Part shown: one piece after another, positions 10,441-21,152 of the stretch
Position numbering within the stretch: position 1 is the stretch's first letter
Layout: every line of letters starts with the position of its first letter
Source: Liolophura sinensis
Taxonomy: Eukaryota > Mollusca > Polyplacophora > Chitonida > Chitonidae
Direction of reading: 5' to 3'
Length of the DNA: 64,000 nucleotides
NCBI RefSeq assembly: GCF_032854445.1
Contig: NC_088305.1
Coordinates: forward strand, 19,639,717 to 19,703,716
Translations under genes and position numbers: made by a program
The notes under the pieces: generated by a model
Database searches by the model: none
What the model saw: only the letters and a program-made list of their open reading frames with translations
What the model was told of the DNA's origin: nothing

Positions 10441-11682
10441 AGATTGCTACAGGCTATAGTCTTCGAGGAGAACTGATTATGTTATAGTTACAGCGTGGAA
10501 AATCATCGAAGAGAGTAAATACCACATGTCGCATGGGCGAGGATAGTGGATCACGTAATAATTACAGCATGTCGCGTGGATGAGGAGAGTTGACCATGTA
10601 ATAAATACAGTAAGTCACACGATAGTCTCTGACTTGAAAGGGTGAATAACCCAGAAGACCACTTCCTAATGATCCTGTATCACCAAGCTATCATACCATA
10701 CGTAACACTTAACTTGAGCTTCGTGATGTAGTTGACAACTTATTTTTGACTTCTGTATATGAAATCATATTTATGTGTGCAACGCTTTTGTTGTTTGACA
10801 TACTGTATCCCGGATACTATATACCCCTTTGTTAGAAATTTCAAAAGTGTACTTTATGGCACTTGAATTTTTGTCTGGCAGTCAGAATGTCTCACTTCGT
10901 GATCTGTAATACATATTTTTCTGTAGATCAGGAGAACGCTGGCGCTTTTGATGGATCAAAGACGTTCAACGTCTGCCGTCCTGTTCACGTGTCCATTCAC
11001 GACCATAATACATTTGAATTAAACTGAATTGCTATTTAACAGACATTATATATATATGCATGTAATATATTTTCATTTATACATGTAAATATATGTTTAT
11101 TTATACAACCACTTGGCTGGACGATGTGCGTCAGTATAAATTCACGATGAAAACAGAAGAATTCAGCGGTAGAAGAAGAAATCTTTCCTCTATGAGACAC
11201 ACTCTGTTCCAGTCCACTTGCAAGGAATATATAGACATAGTTCTCACAGTGATGTTATATATAGATCGTTCTTTCGCAGTCTGTATATGGTGTATCTAAC
11301 TAACTGAGGGACATTCATCAAACCTGCCTAACTGGCACCTCTGAGTCGTTTCTCCAGACTAGGAAGTTATATGGAAAGTTCGTTTTTATTCAGTGATTTT
11401 TACATAAGCCGTGACAAACTATACATCCAATTCTTGTCTCACGTAGGCTGATTTCTTTGCAATTCAGACAGTCAAGACTTTCATATGTGGGTGAGAGTCT
11501 GTCAGTCTGCTCACTAGAGGCAGGCTCCAGTCCTGTAATGACACTATTGTGTACTGTCCGTATATTTGAACAGAAAATATGGTCATCGTTTTACCGTCAC
11601 ACTAAAGAAAGGAGAATACGTCGTAGGAGAAGACATTTTTCCTCAAAGGAGGTCTCTGGAGGAGACAAACTGCCAAAGAGTC
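10441..11682. other. Upstream region of the TLR gene
   Basis: AT-rich, with no exon recognised. It presumably holds the promoter and 5' untranslated leader of the receptor gene, but no convincing core promoter could be placed. Confidence 0.35.
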
Positions 11683-14130
11683 ATGAAGGTTCCCGTCCTG
11701 CTGTTGATGATCGCCCTTCATTGTGCCGCGAAAAAGAGACATCATATCGATCTCCGCCACCATGGACTTCGGACCGTACCCACAAACATCCCGCCCACAA
11801 CAGAGAATCTCGACTTGAGATGGAACCTCCTGCAAAGTATACCCAATGACTCCTTCATCAACTTAAGTGCGCTAACCTCACTGCATCTGTCTCGCAATAA
11901 AATCACGAGGCTAGAACCGTCAGCTTTTGCAGGGCTGTTGCATCTCCATTACCTGGACCTCGAAAACAACCAACTGCTACTTGGATATAAATCCTGTCCT
12001 TCGACAGTATTTCATCCATTAAAAAACCTTGAAACTTTAAGAATGGCTCATAATACACCAGGCAAATCACCAGGAGATCGTCATTTTCTGGACGACATTT
12101 TTGGGGACCTCGGCTCGATGAAAAAGTTAACTATTGATGGACCATACGACGGTTCCTTTGGTCCGGGGGTGATGCGCATGTCACAACTTAAGAGTCTTTC
12201 CGTCAACTTCTGGGAGTCTGGTGGTAGTCTCAGGCCTGAGACATTGGCTTACTTCTCAGGTTTACCGATCGAATCACTAGTGCTGCTCTGTCAGGGTTTA
12301 GAAGCAGGAACTCTGAGATATTTTCCATTCTTGACAAGCTTAAGTTTAAAGACCAACGGGATTACCAAGGCACTCTCCGCACTTGCTGACCTCACCCATC
12401 ATAATTTGACCTACCTTACAATCTCTGGGTGCAACCCCAACATTGGGAGCCTCAGGGATCCAGAAAACTTAAGCCTTACCCGAAATAACACGGTTCACCT
12501 GGCGGATATTTGTGTGCGCCACCTGGACCTAAGCGACAACGCCCTCATCCACGTCGGGAAAGATGTCCTGTTTGGATTCCGCTATCCGGAGTGCGTGGAA
12601 AGTTTTAGAGTGAACGGAAACTACCTGTCAATCGCCTCTAATGGCTTATCTTTAGTTAGCTTGGTTCGTTTCGCGAGATTAGAATACCTCAGTGTTAGTC
12701 CAGGTCGAGAATACACTTTGGGTATGACTGATTTTTCATCCGAACAAGATATGCCAGAGTTCCCAGATGGACTGGCCGTGCAGTTGACCTTATCCCAGTC
12801 ATTGCGAGTGCTGAATGCGAGTTTCCTGGGTGGATCGGCCAGAGGCATACCAGATCTGAAATTGATAAATGCACACCATTTACAAGTTCTTGATCTCTCA
12901 TATGACAATGTAGATGGCTGTACCTTTGTCGTGTCTGGACTGGAGAACTTGAAAGTGCTGAACATATCTGGGTTTGACTGCAGTTTTCTGTCCCCAAAAT
13001 TCTTTTCACATTTTACATCACTGGATGTGTTAGTTGCCCAAAACTGTAGATTGAATACAGGCTTGCAGCAGAACTCGGATGCCGCCATATTCAAAAATCA
13101 AGGAAACTTAAGAACCTTGGATCTATCCAGTAATAATTTCGTAACACTCAACCTAGATATTTTCAAACCACTCAAGAGCCTGGAAAATTTGATTCTAGCC
13201 AACAACAAATTGATCCATTTACCCGAATCTATTTATGGATTAGTCTCGCTGAAATTCGTGGACTTATCATCCAATATTATTTCGTCTTTATCTGGTAAAG
13301 AAATTAAGTGGTTGGCCAGTGACCTTCCACTCCAAACCGATGGCGTTGGCAGAGTTTCGTTTAGCCATAACCCTTTCATATGCACATGTAATACTCTGGA
13401 CACTATGCACTGGCTGTTGGAAGGTTCAGCCATTGTGGAGGAACTTTGCTCACTAACGTGCACCCTACAAAATGGAACAGTGGTGAAAATGTGTGCCCTC
13501 CAGTCACAGCTGAAGAACATGGACGTGAGCTGTGTCAGCAAATTTTGGTTGACCTTCTCCATAGTTGGTTCTTGTTTGATCACCGTGGTGATTGTGCTGG
13601 GAATCTTTGCCTACCGTTACAGATGGAATATAAAATATTGGGTTCTTACAAAATTTAGGAGGCGTCCTGTGTATAAAGAGCTGACCAACGAGCAATACAA
13701 ATATGATGCATTCGTGGCTTACAACTACACCAGTTACCGATGGGCTTGCATCGATTTGAGAAAAGTTTTGGAAGTTGAGAACGATTTCTCACTGTGTCTT
13801 CACGATCGCGACTTTATCCCCGGTGGAAACATTCAGCAGAGCATTGTGGACGCCATGAACAACAGCCGGAAAATCATCTTGGTGATCAATAAAGCCTTCA
13901 TGACAAGCGAATGGTGTGAATTTGAAGTTCAAATGGCGGGCATGCGCATGGTGAGAGACGGCCGTGAAGGCGCCATAATCGTGATCATGATGGAAGAAAT
14001 CCCTGTGACAGAAATGTCCAAATCGCTTCTGAGCCTGTGGAAAGACATCACATTCCTGATGTGGCCCGAGGATGACCCAGATGATGAACGGATCTTCTGG
14101 AGCCGACTGCTAGACGCAATGGCGCACTGA
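11683..14130 (+). CDS. Toll-like receptor, intronless
   Basis: Single-pass pattern-recognition receptor of 815 residues. A signal peptide (MKVPVLLLMIALHCAA) leads into leucine-rich repeats spanning about residues 20-560, e.g. LTSLHLSRNKI and LRTLDLSSNNF. One C-terminal cysteine cap follows (C567, C569 to C617), then a membrane helix (about 621-646) and a cytoplasmic TIR domain (about 672-812). The TIR has box 1 YDAFVAY (674-680), box 2 with HDRDFIPGG keeping the BB-loop proline, and box 3 FW (805-806), so MyD88-type signalling is plausible. One cysteine cap and no LRRNT place it with single-cysteine-cluster, vertebrate-like TLRs. The start at 11683 was chosen because an in-frame ATG at 11566 would add 39 residues ahead of the signal peptide. 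AATAAA at about 14637 may serve as the poly(A) signal. The ligand cannot be inferred. Confidence 0.95.
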   Translation: MKVPVLLLMIALHCAAKKRHHIDLRHHGLRTVPTNIPPTTENLDLRWNLLQSIPNDSFINLSALTSLHLSRNKITRLEPSAFAGLLHLHYLDLENNQLLLGYKSCPSTVFHPLKNLETLRMAHNTPGKSPGDRHFLDDIFGDLGSMKKLTIDGPYDGSFGPGVMRMSQLKSLSVNFWESGGSLRPETLAYFSGLPIESLVLLCQGLEAGTLRYFPFLTSLSLKTNGITKALSALADLTHHNLTYLTISGCNPNIGSLRDPENLSLTRNNTVHLADICVRHLDLSDNALIHVGKDVLFGFRYPECVESFRVNGNYLSIASNGLSLVSLVRFARLEYLSVSPGREYTLGMTDFSSEQDMPEFPDGLAVQLTLSQSLRVLNASFLGGSARGIPDLKLINAHHLQVLDLSYDNVDGCTFVVSGLENLKVLNISGFDCSFLSPKFFSHFTSLDVLVAQNCRLNTGLQQNSDAAIFKNQGNLRTLDLSSNNFVTLNLDIFKPLKSLENLILANNKLIHLPESIYGLVSLKFVDLSSNIISSLSGKEIKWLASDLPLQTDGVGRVSFSHNPFICTCNTLDTMHWLLEGSAIVEELCSLTCTLQNGTVVKMCALQSQLKNMDVSCVSKFWLTFSIVGSCLITVVIVLGIFAYRYRWNIKYWVLTKFRRRPVYKELTNEQYKYDAFVAYNYTSYRWACIDLRKVLEVENDFSLCLHDRDFIPGGNIQQSIVDAMNNSRKIILVINKAFMTSEWCEFEVQMAGMRMVRDGREGAIIVIMMEEIPVTEMSKSLLSLWKDITFLMWPEDDPDDERIFWSRLLDAMAH

Positions 14131-14469
14131 GGTGTCAGAACTATATTCCCAGTTCCGTATTACACAAGTGCAGCGGGTAATACGGAATAGACGGTAATCT
14201 TTATAGCTTGAGAAAAGGACTCTGCGTGCCATCTTGCTATCAGAAAGGTAGATCCCCAACTATATCCTTTGAAGGCAGCTGTGTACACATATGCACGTCC
14301 ACAAGGACACAGCTTGTGTACATAGCCCTGATGCACGTGTATTTGTGGACTAGCGGATGTGTATTTTGGTCACAGTTCTGTGCACAACTCTTAAACGGTA
14401 GTTGTTTTTTTTTTTTCAGAGAGACTGGGTTTGGTAATGGTGTTGTTGGACGTATAACCACTATGATGT
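14131..14469. other. TLR 3' flank
   Basis: Likely 3' untranslated region. No other gene is seen. Confidence 0.4.
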
Positions 14470-14810
14470 ACGTCTTTAATTATACCGTATTTCTGCATAA
14501 ACCAGGATTCTGCTCGGTCCCTTTGCATTTTTTGAATGTTATCGTATGTGCTAACAACACAGCATTTTTTGCTTAATCCATGGTGCAAGGTGGTGAAAAG
14601 TTGCTACTATTTTAAGCATTTACATGAACAGTTAGAATAAAGTCCGGAATGACGTCAATTGACAGAAGACCGTATTTCACCGGTTACGTGTGACCATTTG
14701 CCAGTTGTCACACTTTCGTCGCTGCTCTGGTTTTACTCTTTATTCTGTATGTCTTTAATTATATTATAATTCCGCTTATTCCCCGGAGCTAGGGGCTGCA
14801 TGTTCATGTT
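14470..14810 (-). repeat. Dispersed repeat family R1, reverse copy
   Basis: Reversed R1 landmarks: ACCAGGATTCTGC near 14502, GGTTACGTGTGACCATTTGC near 14680, CACTTTCGTCGCTGCTCTGG, and GAGCTAGGGGC near 14787. The first and last also match 50735-51040. Confidence 0.65.
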
Positions 14811-15073
14811 CATAAATTAGATGGCCACGTTGGATATATAAACAGTTGCAATCAAAGCGCAACTCAAATACATATTTTGATTATCAACAGCGTATATGCT
14901 AACACAGTACACGATTTGGACACTGATTTCACTCATTCACCAAGAACAGTCCATGCGCCTTTCTTTCGTAAATAAAAACTGTTATCTGCCTCTTTCTTTG
15001 AATCCGTCCTAATCCCTTACTTATCCACTTTCTTAGTTATTTGGTGGGTTATGCTGAATGCTGTTTTGGAGTG
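14811..15073. other. Intergenic, nothing recognised
   Basis: Includes 'acagttgcaatcaaagcgca', shared with 8270. No gene is seen. Confidence 0.4.
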
Positions 15074-15425
15074 AGTGAGTGCTTGGGGTTTAGCGTCGTA
15101 CTTAATAATTGTTCAATCATATGACGACGAAGGGACCCTTAGAGTTCATGTAATGTGCCTCCTTGTTGCAGGACGGATTTCCACCGCTATTTTATCTAGT
15201 GTTGCTTCACTGAGAGGCCTTACCAAAGGTAAGTAAGCCGCCCCGCCCGAACCATTATACTGATACGGGTCAACCAGTCGTTGCACTATCCCCTTCATGC
15301 TGAACGCCAAGCGAGGAAGTTACAACTTCCTCTTTCAAGGTCTTAGGGGTGACTCGACCCAAGAATGACCCTGGATCTACCGCCCCCGAAGCGGATGCTC
15401 TACCAACTGTGCTATCGGGGCAGGT
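15074..15425 (-). repeat. tRNA-derived SINE, CACTCACT-tail family
   Basis: Read on the minus strand, the head (from 15425 down to about 15350) folds like a tRNA: box A TAGCACAGTTGGTAGAGC, anticodon arm CCGC-TTCGGGG-GCGG, box B-like GGGTCGAGTC. The body contains CTGCAACAAGGAGGCAC, and the end is 'tacgacgctaaaccccaagc' plus CACTCACTCACTCC. It is complete or nearly so. The tRNA-like part is a SINE promoter, not a working tRNA. Confidence 0.85.
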
Positions 15426-15542
15426 AATGTTGTTTTGGGAAGTAAACTTCGCAGCCTGTCCTATGAGATGACACACAGAGCCGAAAATGCAAAAATAGTC
15501 CAGTCCATATAATTGGTAAGCTATTTATAAGACTAAACCACA

Positions 15543-15775
15543 ACTTTAGCGACCGCTTTAGAGGTCTAATGCTTAGAGCGTCCGACTCAAAGTCGGAAGA
15601 GCTATCAAACCCTGATCAGGTCATATCGAAGATCAAAAATGCTATTTGCTTCTGCCTTGTTTGGCGCTCAGCACTGAGAGGATAGAGCAAGGAAACAAGG
15701 AAACTTGTTGGCACGGAGTGAGTATAATGTGACTGGGTGAGGTGTCATGTCTGGCGTCTTTGGCATGATGCTTCA
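15543..15775 (+). repeat. Third SINE family (tRNA-like head)
   Basis: The head 'tagaggtctaatgcttagag' with arm TCCGA-CTCAAAG-TCGGA is Leu-tRNA-like. The body has TTGGCGCTCAGCACTGAGAG, AGTATAATGTGACTGGGTGA and 'gtctttggcatgatgcttcag'. A partial relative lies at 59845-60000. Confidence 0.75.
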
Positions 15776-16378
15776 GTATTGCTTCTGTTAAAGTCGGCGC
15801 TGTTCAGCTCGTATTGGCACTGTTAAATGCGGCGCTGTTGACCACGTATTGCTTCTGTTAAAGGCGCCCCTCTTCACCTCGTATTGCTTCTGTTTAAGTC
15901 GGCGATGTTAGCCATGTATTGCTTCTGTTAAAGTCGGCGCTTTTCACCTCGTATTGCTTCTATTAAAGTCGGCGCTTTTCACCTTGTATTGCCACTGTTA
16001 AAAGCGGCGCTCTTGACCACGTATTGCTTCTTTCAAACGCGTCGCTGTTAACCACGTAATACCTCGGATAAAGGCGTCGCTGTTGACTCCGTATTGCCAC
16101 TGTTAAAGGTGGCGCTGTTGACCCCCCCATTACCACTGTTAAAGGCGGCGCTGTTGATCCCGTCGTGTCAATGTTAAAGGCGGCGTTGCTAACCACATAT
16201 TACTGCTAAAGTTGACGGCATATTGCCGTTGTTAAAGAAGGCGCTGATGACCGCGTATTGTCATTCTTAAAGGCGGCGCCGTTGACCGCGTATTGTCAAT
16301 GTTAAAGGCGGCGCCGTTGATCGCGTATTGTCCATGTTAAGGGCGGCTCTGTTGACTGCGTATTGCCATTGTTAAAAG
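15776..16378. repeat. ~33-bp minisatellite, about 18 copies
   Basis: Unit core GTATTGCCACTGTTAAAGGC then 'ggcgctgttgacc(a/g)c'. It begins directly at the 3' end of the SINE at 15543-15775. Confidence 0.9.
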
Positions 16379-18400
16379 AATGGTGGAAGCCGGAAGAATC
16401 TAGAAAATTCCCTGACTGGGACTAAACTAACGCTTCGTGTGTCCTTGCTATTGAATGACGAGCAACTCGGTCTTGTCCTGTTCCCATAAGGCTTTCATTC
16501 AAGCTCACAAAAAGGCATCATGCGTCTCCAGTAAACTCGTGTATTCCCATGTATGGGCATGTATAATTTCTGCAAGGCCAGCATGCATACCGATAGACTA
16601 GATAGAGAACTGCAAACCTCCTTTTTATATACTGACAGTGAGCTACTAACGAAACTTTTGATGTAACTTTGGATGTTTTGACACGGATCCATGGCTAAGC
16701 ATAAGAAAATCATGGCCTACCGTTGCTTTATTTTCAGTAACCTTACATGTATGTCCTGTGCTGCCTTTTAATGTACTGTTAATTTTTCTGCACTACGCGA
16801 GGTCGCCCCCTCTGCACCTGAAGATCGCCATATTATTATACATTGGTTAGGAGCCCCCCCAATGACTGCACCCAGCTCTCCATCGTAACCCTCCGTCTAT
16901 CGCCATATATGTAAAAAAAAACAACAACCCAAAAACCAAAAAAAAAAAAAAAAAAAAAACGGGAGAGCTGCAGTTCTGTAACGAATAAACCTCTCTTTCA
17001 CCAAATTCGATAGATACTGCTTGATGTCCATCAACAGAAAGCAAAGCAGAAAATATACCATTGTTTATTTTTTTTTATTTGACTACATGAAGTTTACATC
17101 AGTAATGCAGTACAAGATGACCGCACCAAGAATTTAACATTTTCAGCCTTTCTTAGCCAGGCTGCGATGTACATGCATTGACATTCGGAATCCACCAGGG
17201 GACGTGAAGTGGACAAAGGGAAGACAACTCCTTGGGGGCAAAAACAGTGAGGAAAGTAAAAACAATGTCATGTCCTGTCAAAGGATGTGAAATTGTCCCG
17301 CTAAATGTACATAAAACCTTGAACAAGCATTGCGCTTGACTAGTTTTACACACTGACTTCAATCCGATCAAAAGTAGCGAAACAATGCCAAAATAAATAG
17401 TGACAGTACATAATATACGCAAAGCATTTATCCAGAAGGCCGAAGTTTGACATTGACTTGGGCTACCTCGGCTTTAGGAATGGCCATTTCAGGATTTTTA
17501 GTTTGTCAATTTTCATATCCCTTAAGATTACTTTACTTGTATGTTCAATACTCTTCAGTTCTCAGTTTTGAATTGACATAATGTAAATAAGACAATTTCC
17601 AGCATATTTTATCAGCAGGCTCAACTCTCGTAAAGTTGATTAAATTGGATGCGTCTCTATCTGGAATTTACCGGTATGACGCATTTATTGCAAAGTCATT
17701 TTGTTTCTATGCAACTTTTTGTTTGAACAAAATACATACAAACTAACAGAGCATCAGGGAAAAGGCTTTTGAAAACTGTTTCCACAAATAACTTTCGATT
17801 TTCTTTTTCATTGAATTTAAATGCCAGCAAATGTTTGAATTGTAAGATGGATATAATTCAACATACTGCTGGTGGTATAGTACATGGGGTGCATCATCTT
17901 TTTCTGCCTGTATATTCACCAACAATGTACAGGCAAATTATTTTTTTGAGAATGTTATTCAAGAAATCTTTCTCCTATGGGTATTAGGAGTTTTTTTTCT
18001 CCAATGTAAATAGCTGTGCTTAGAGAGGAAAAGGCTTCTTCTGATATCACAGTAAGGCCAACATAGAATTCAAACATTTGATTGCACTTAACGATCTTTA
18101 AAAAAAAGTAAACGAAGAGACTATGACATAATTGTCAGCTGTCCATCTGATGTAGCTTACTTTCTGTTACCATCACCACGATTCTGTCTTGATTGTTTTA
18201 AAAGATCAAAAGTTCTGATATGACTTTTTAGTAGATCTGAAGACAAAATTTAAGTTTCCTGTGTGCACATAACATATACTAATATAACGGGCTCAAGGTC
18301 TGGACCCAGAAAATGCTAAATAAATCTTGTTAAATGCTCAACATAAAATACAGAAAACATTGACCGAATTAAAATACCATAAAAACATTCAGGTGTATAC
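16379..18400. other. Intergenic, 3' flank of ARL5
   Basis: Poly(A)-rich run at 16911-16959 (plus strand). TTTATT runs near 17063 could be a minus-strand poly(A) signal, but the 3' end of ARL5 is not fixed. No coding similarity was found. Confidence 0.35.
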
Positions 18401-18404
18401 TGAT

Positions 18405-18590
18405 ATTACAGAATCTGTGCAGTTTGAAAATATTCCATGGAGAGTCTGGCAGTAGAATCCATGGGCATTCTGGAGATGGAATCCATGAAGAGTCTAGTAT
18501 AAAGTTTGCGACAGCCTGGGGATAGAATCTGGTGACAGGCTCTGGGATAGAGTCTGAAGACAGCCTGGGGAATAGATTCCCCTCTGGTAT
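18405..18590. repeat. ~28-bp imperfect tandem repeat
   Basis: Repeats of 'gacagcctggggatagaatc'-like words. The right part also belongs to the dispersed repeat at 18530-18705. Confidence 0.6.
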
Positions 18591-18705
18591 TAACAGAGTA
18601 TGGCTCTGTCCTCTCAGGCGTATGCCAGGTGTATATGAAATGTACGACTGTACTAAACTAACCATGAAAACTGATTTCAGATATCTAGACCATGTACACT
18701 CCATA
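18530..18705 (-). repeat. Dispersed repeat D1, reverse copy
   Basis: Reverse complement of 24575-24760. Shared words include GACAGGCTCTGGGATAGAGT, TTAACAGAGT and GGACAGAGCC in reverse. The two copies are inverted about 6 kb apart across the last two ARL5 exons. Confidence 0.85.
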
Positions 18706-18714
18706 TCCATACAT

Positions 18715-19245
18715 GTACCCTCACTGATTTTCCACATCAATACATGTACCCCTCACTGACTTTCCACAACACACATGTACATGTACCCCTCACTGACTTT
18801 CCACAACACACATGTACATGTACCCGTCACTGACTTTCCACAACACACATGTACCCCTCACTGACTTTCCACAACACACATGTACATCTACCCCTCACTG
18901 ACTTTCCACCACACACATGTACCCCTCACTGACTTTCCACAACACACATGTACGCCTCATTGGCTTTCCACAAAACACTTGTACATCTACCCCTCACTGA
19001 CTTTCCACAACACACATATACATCTACCCCTCACTGACTTTCCACCACACACATGTACCCCTCACTGACTTTCCACAACACACATGTACCCCTCACTCCC
19101 ACACACATGTACCCCTCACTGACTTTCCACAACACACATGTACCCCTCACTGACTTTCCACAAGACACATGTGCGCCTCATTGACTTTCCACAACATATG
19201 TGTACCCCTCACTGACTTTCCACCACACACATGTACCCCTAACTG
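18715..19245. repeat. ~31-37-bp minisatellite (CACTGACTTTCCACAACACA)
   Basis: About 15 units of CACATGTACCCCTCACTGAC plus TTTCCACAACA, some with an added ACATGT. Confidence 0.9.
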
Positions 19246-19251
19246 GGTTGG

Positions 19252-19470
19252 TTGTCCAATAGTCATGACTTGATCAAGTCATCTGGATAAATCTGTATAC
19301 AACAGTGCAATAGTCATGACTCGGTTGAGTCATCTGGATAAATCTGTATGCAACAATGCAATAGTCATGACTTGGTTGAGTCATCTGGATAAATCTGTAT
19401 GCAACAGTCATGACTTGGTTGAGTCATCTGGATAAATCTGTATGCAACAGTGCAAGTCATAACTTGCACA
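19252..19470. repeat. ~52-bp tandem repeat, about 4 copies
   Basis: Unit: CAATAGTCATGACTTGGTTG then AGTCATCTGGATAAATCTG and 'tatgcaacagtg'. It abuts the previous array. Confidence 0.9.
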
Positions 19471-19950
19471 GAATGCAACCTATGAGTGACACAGCACTAC
19501 GTCCTCACTCCATAACTGAGTCTGACTTTACCTATACTCAACATGATGAGTGATGGACAACAGGTACACATCACACACAACCCTTGTTTCAAAATTGATA
19601 TCCAGATGAGAAATTAAACCGTTAATTGTTTCATAAGTGTACAAATGCTAAAAAAACAACACGAGTTTGTATACAGCTCTTTCAGCTTCTCACACAATAG
19701 GCCCTCACACATAAATATGAAGAGCTCAGAAAAATCTATGATTTTTTCACTCTGAATCAAAATAAATTTTTTATTTACCTCCTGTTCTTTGGAATGCACA
19801 TCTATGAAGGTAGGTGCAAAATAGTTAACTATCACAAAGTCGGGAGAGCAGATGCAAAGTTGTCGATAAAGTTAAAACTTCTATGAATTCAATTCTTTGA
19901 CATGAATGGCGTTTATCTGTTTTGGCGATTGAACTCTTCAAGTCTTGAAT
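19471..19950. other. Non-coding, ARL5 3' flank
   Basis: No gene or known repeat was recognised. Confidence 0.35.
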
Positions 19951-19954
19951 GGTG

Positions 19955-20162
19955 CTCATCTCCGCTGAATTTGGGAATCATCTCTACTGAATTTGGAGAT
20001 CATCTCTACTGAATTTGGGGATCATTTCTTGTAAATTTGGGGATCATACATAGTGAATCTGGGGATCATGTCTACTGAATTTGGGGATCATTTCTTGTAA
20101 ATTTGGGGATCATACATAGTGAATCTGGGGATCATCTCTAATGAATTTGGGGATCATCTTCT
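19955..20162. repeat. ~22-bp tandem repeat, about 9 copies
   Basis: Unit GAATTTGGGGATCATCTCTA with a variant ending in 'catttcttgtaa'. Confidence 0.9.
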
Positions 20163-21103
20163 TGATTAACATTCAGCTTTATAACAAAAAAGCATGATGA
20201 TACAGAGGAGAATTTATTGACACCTGTTGCCACTACACAAAAAATTGTTTTTGTCGGTTAAAATTTTTACTGACTCCATCAGGAAATAATTTAAGAGCAC
20301 AAAAACATAAATTAAAAAAATGTGACATTTAGTCATACAGGTAAAACTACCCATAGGACAGTAATACTAGTACCAGGATGGGCTTCCCCAGTCTATACCT
20401 CCGACACAGACAGCCAGTCACACACATTTCACAACTGCAGAGTCGAATGGCATCTATGGCTTCTGCACTACTTAAATATATATATACAGTGTTCAAGTGT
20501 GCATGTATCTTCTTCCACAGTTATCTGCCCTTGAGACAAACAAATGACATGTGCACACATGTACAAGGCTGCAATGCCTGACAGCCATTTTTTAACAATG
20601 ACGTAATGCATCTCCAGTAATTTTCTGGCAAGCACTCTAGAAAGCACCTCGGGCAGAGCAGAAAAAAACGGTGATACCAGAAAAAAACAACAACAACATA
20701 ACTTTCCTCTGGGTACGAAGCAGCGTTAACAGTACTTTTGCCGGTTGTGGCTGTGTTAATCGTAAACTGTACTCGTCTGTTACCGGTTCCCAAAAGAACT
20801 ACACCTTACCATGAATATTCAACACATGTTTGGAAACCCAAGCAGCCAATCACAAGCTGACACTGCAAAATATGAGTATTCACAACTGCCCGGAGTCAGT
20901 GTTTAAAGAGCCAATGGAATTCCATGTCTGAATGATCATAGACCATTGGTCAAGGACAAGGTGAACTATGAATATCATGATGAGAGCAACACTTTACAAT
21001 TCTCAATCCAGGAATCACACAAAACACTGACTCTGTGAAAAATTCTGCTCCATGATTTTTACAAAAATATGATGAAATGTACAACTCCTAAGCTGAGGCC
21101 TTG
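20163..21103. other. Probable ARL5 3' untranslated or flanking region
   Basis: Lies directly after the ARL5 stop on the minus strand. No other gene was recognised. Confidence 0.35.
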
Positions 21104-21152
21104 TCATCGCCTCTTGAGCTGGTTTGTAATCCATTCCAATCCCTGATAAAGT
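21104..21152 (-). CDS. ARL5: ARL5 exon 6
   Basis: Residues 164-179 ([16 protein letters not shown]) and the stop codon (21106-21104). Acceptor TTTGTTTCAG. Confidence 0.95.

Noticed and set aside
12621-13094. 157-codon antisense frame within the TLR gene
   Set aside because: It is the shadow of the conserved TLR coding strand and has no domain of its own.
15350-15425. Apparent minus-strand tRNA-Pro gene
   Set aside because: The acceptor and T arms are imperfect, and it continues into a SINE body and tail. It is a SINE head.
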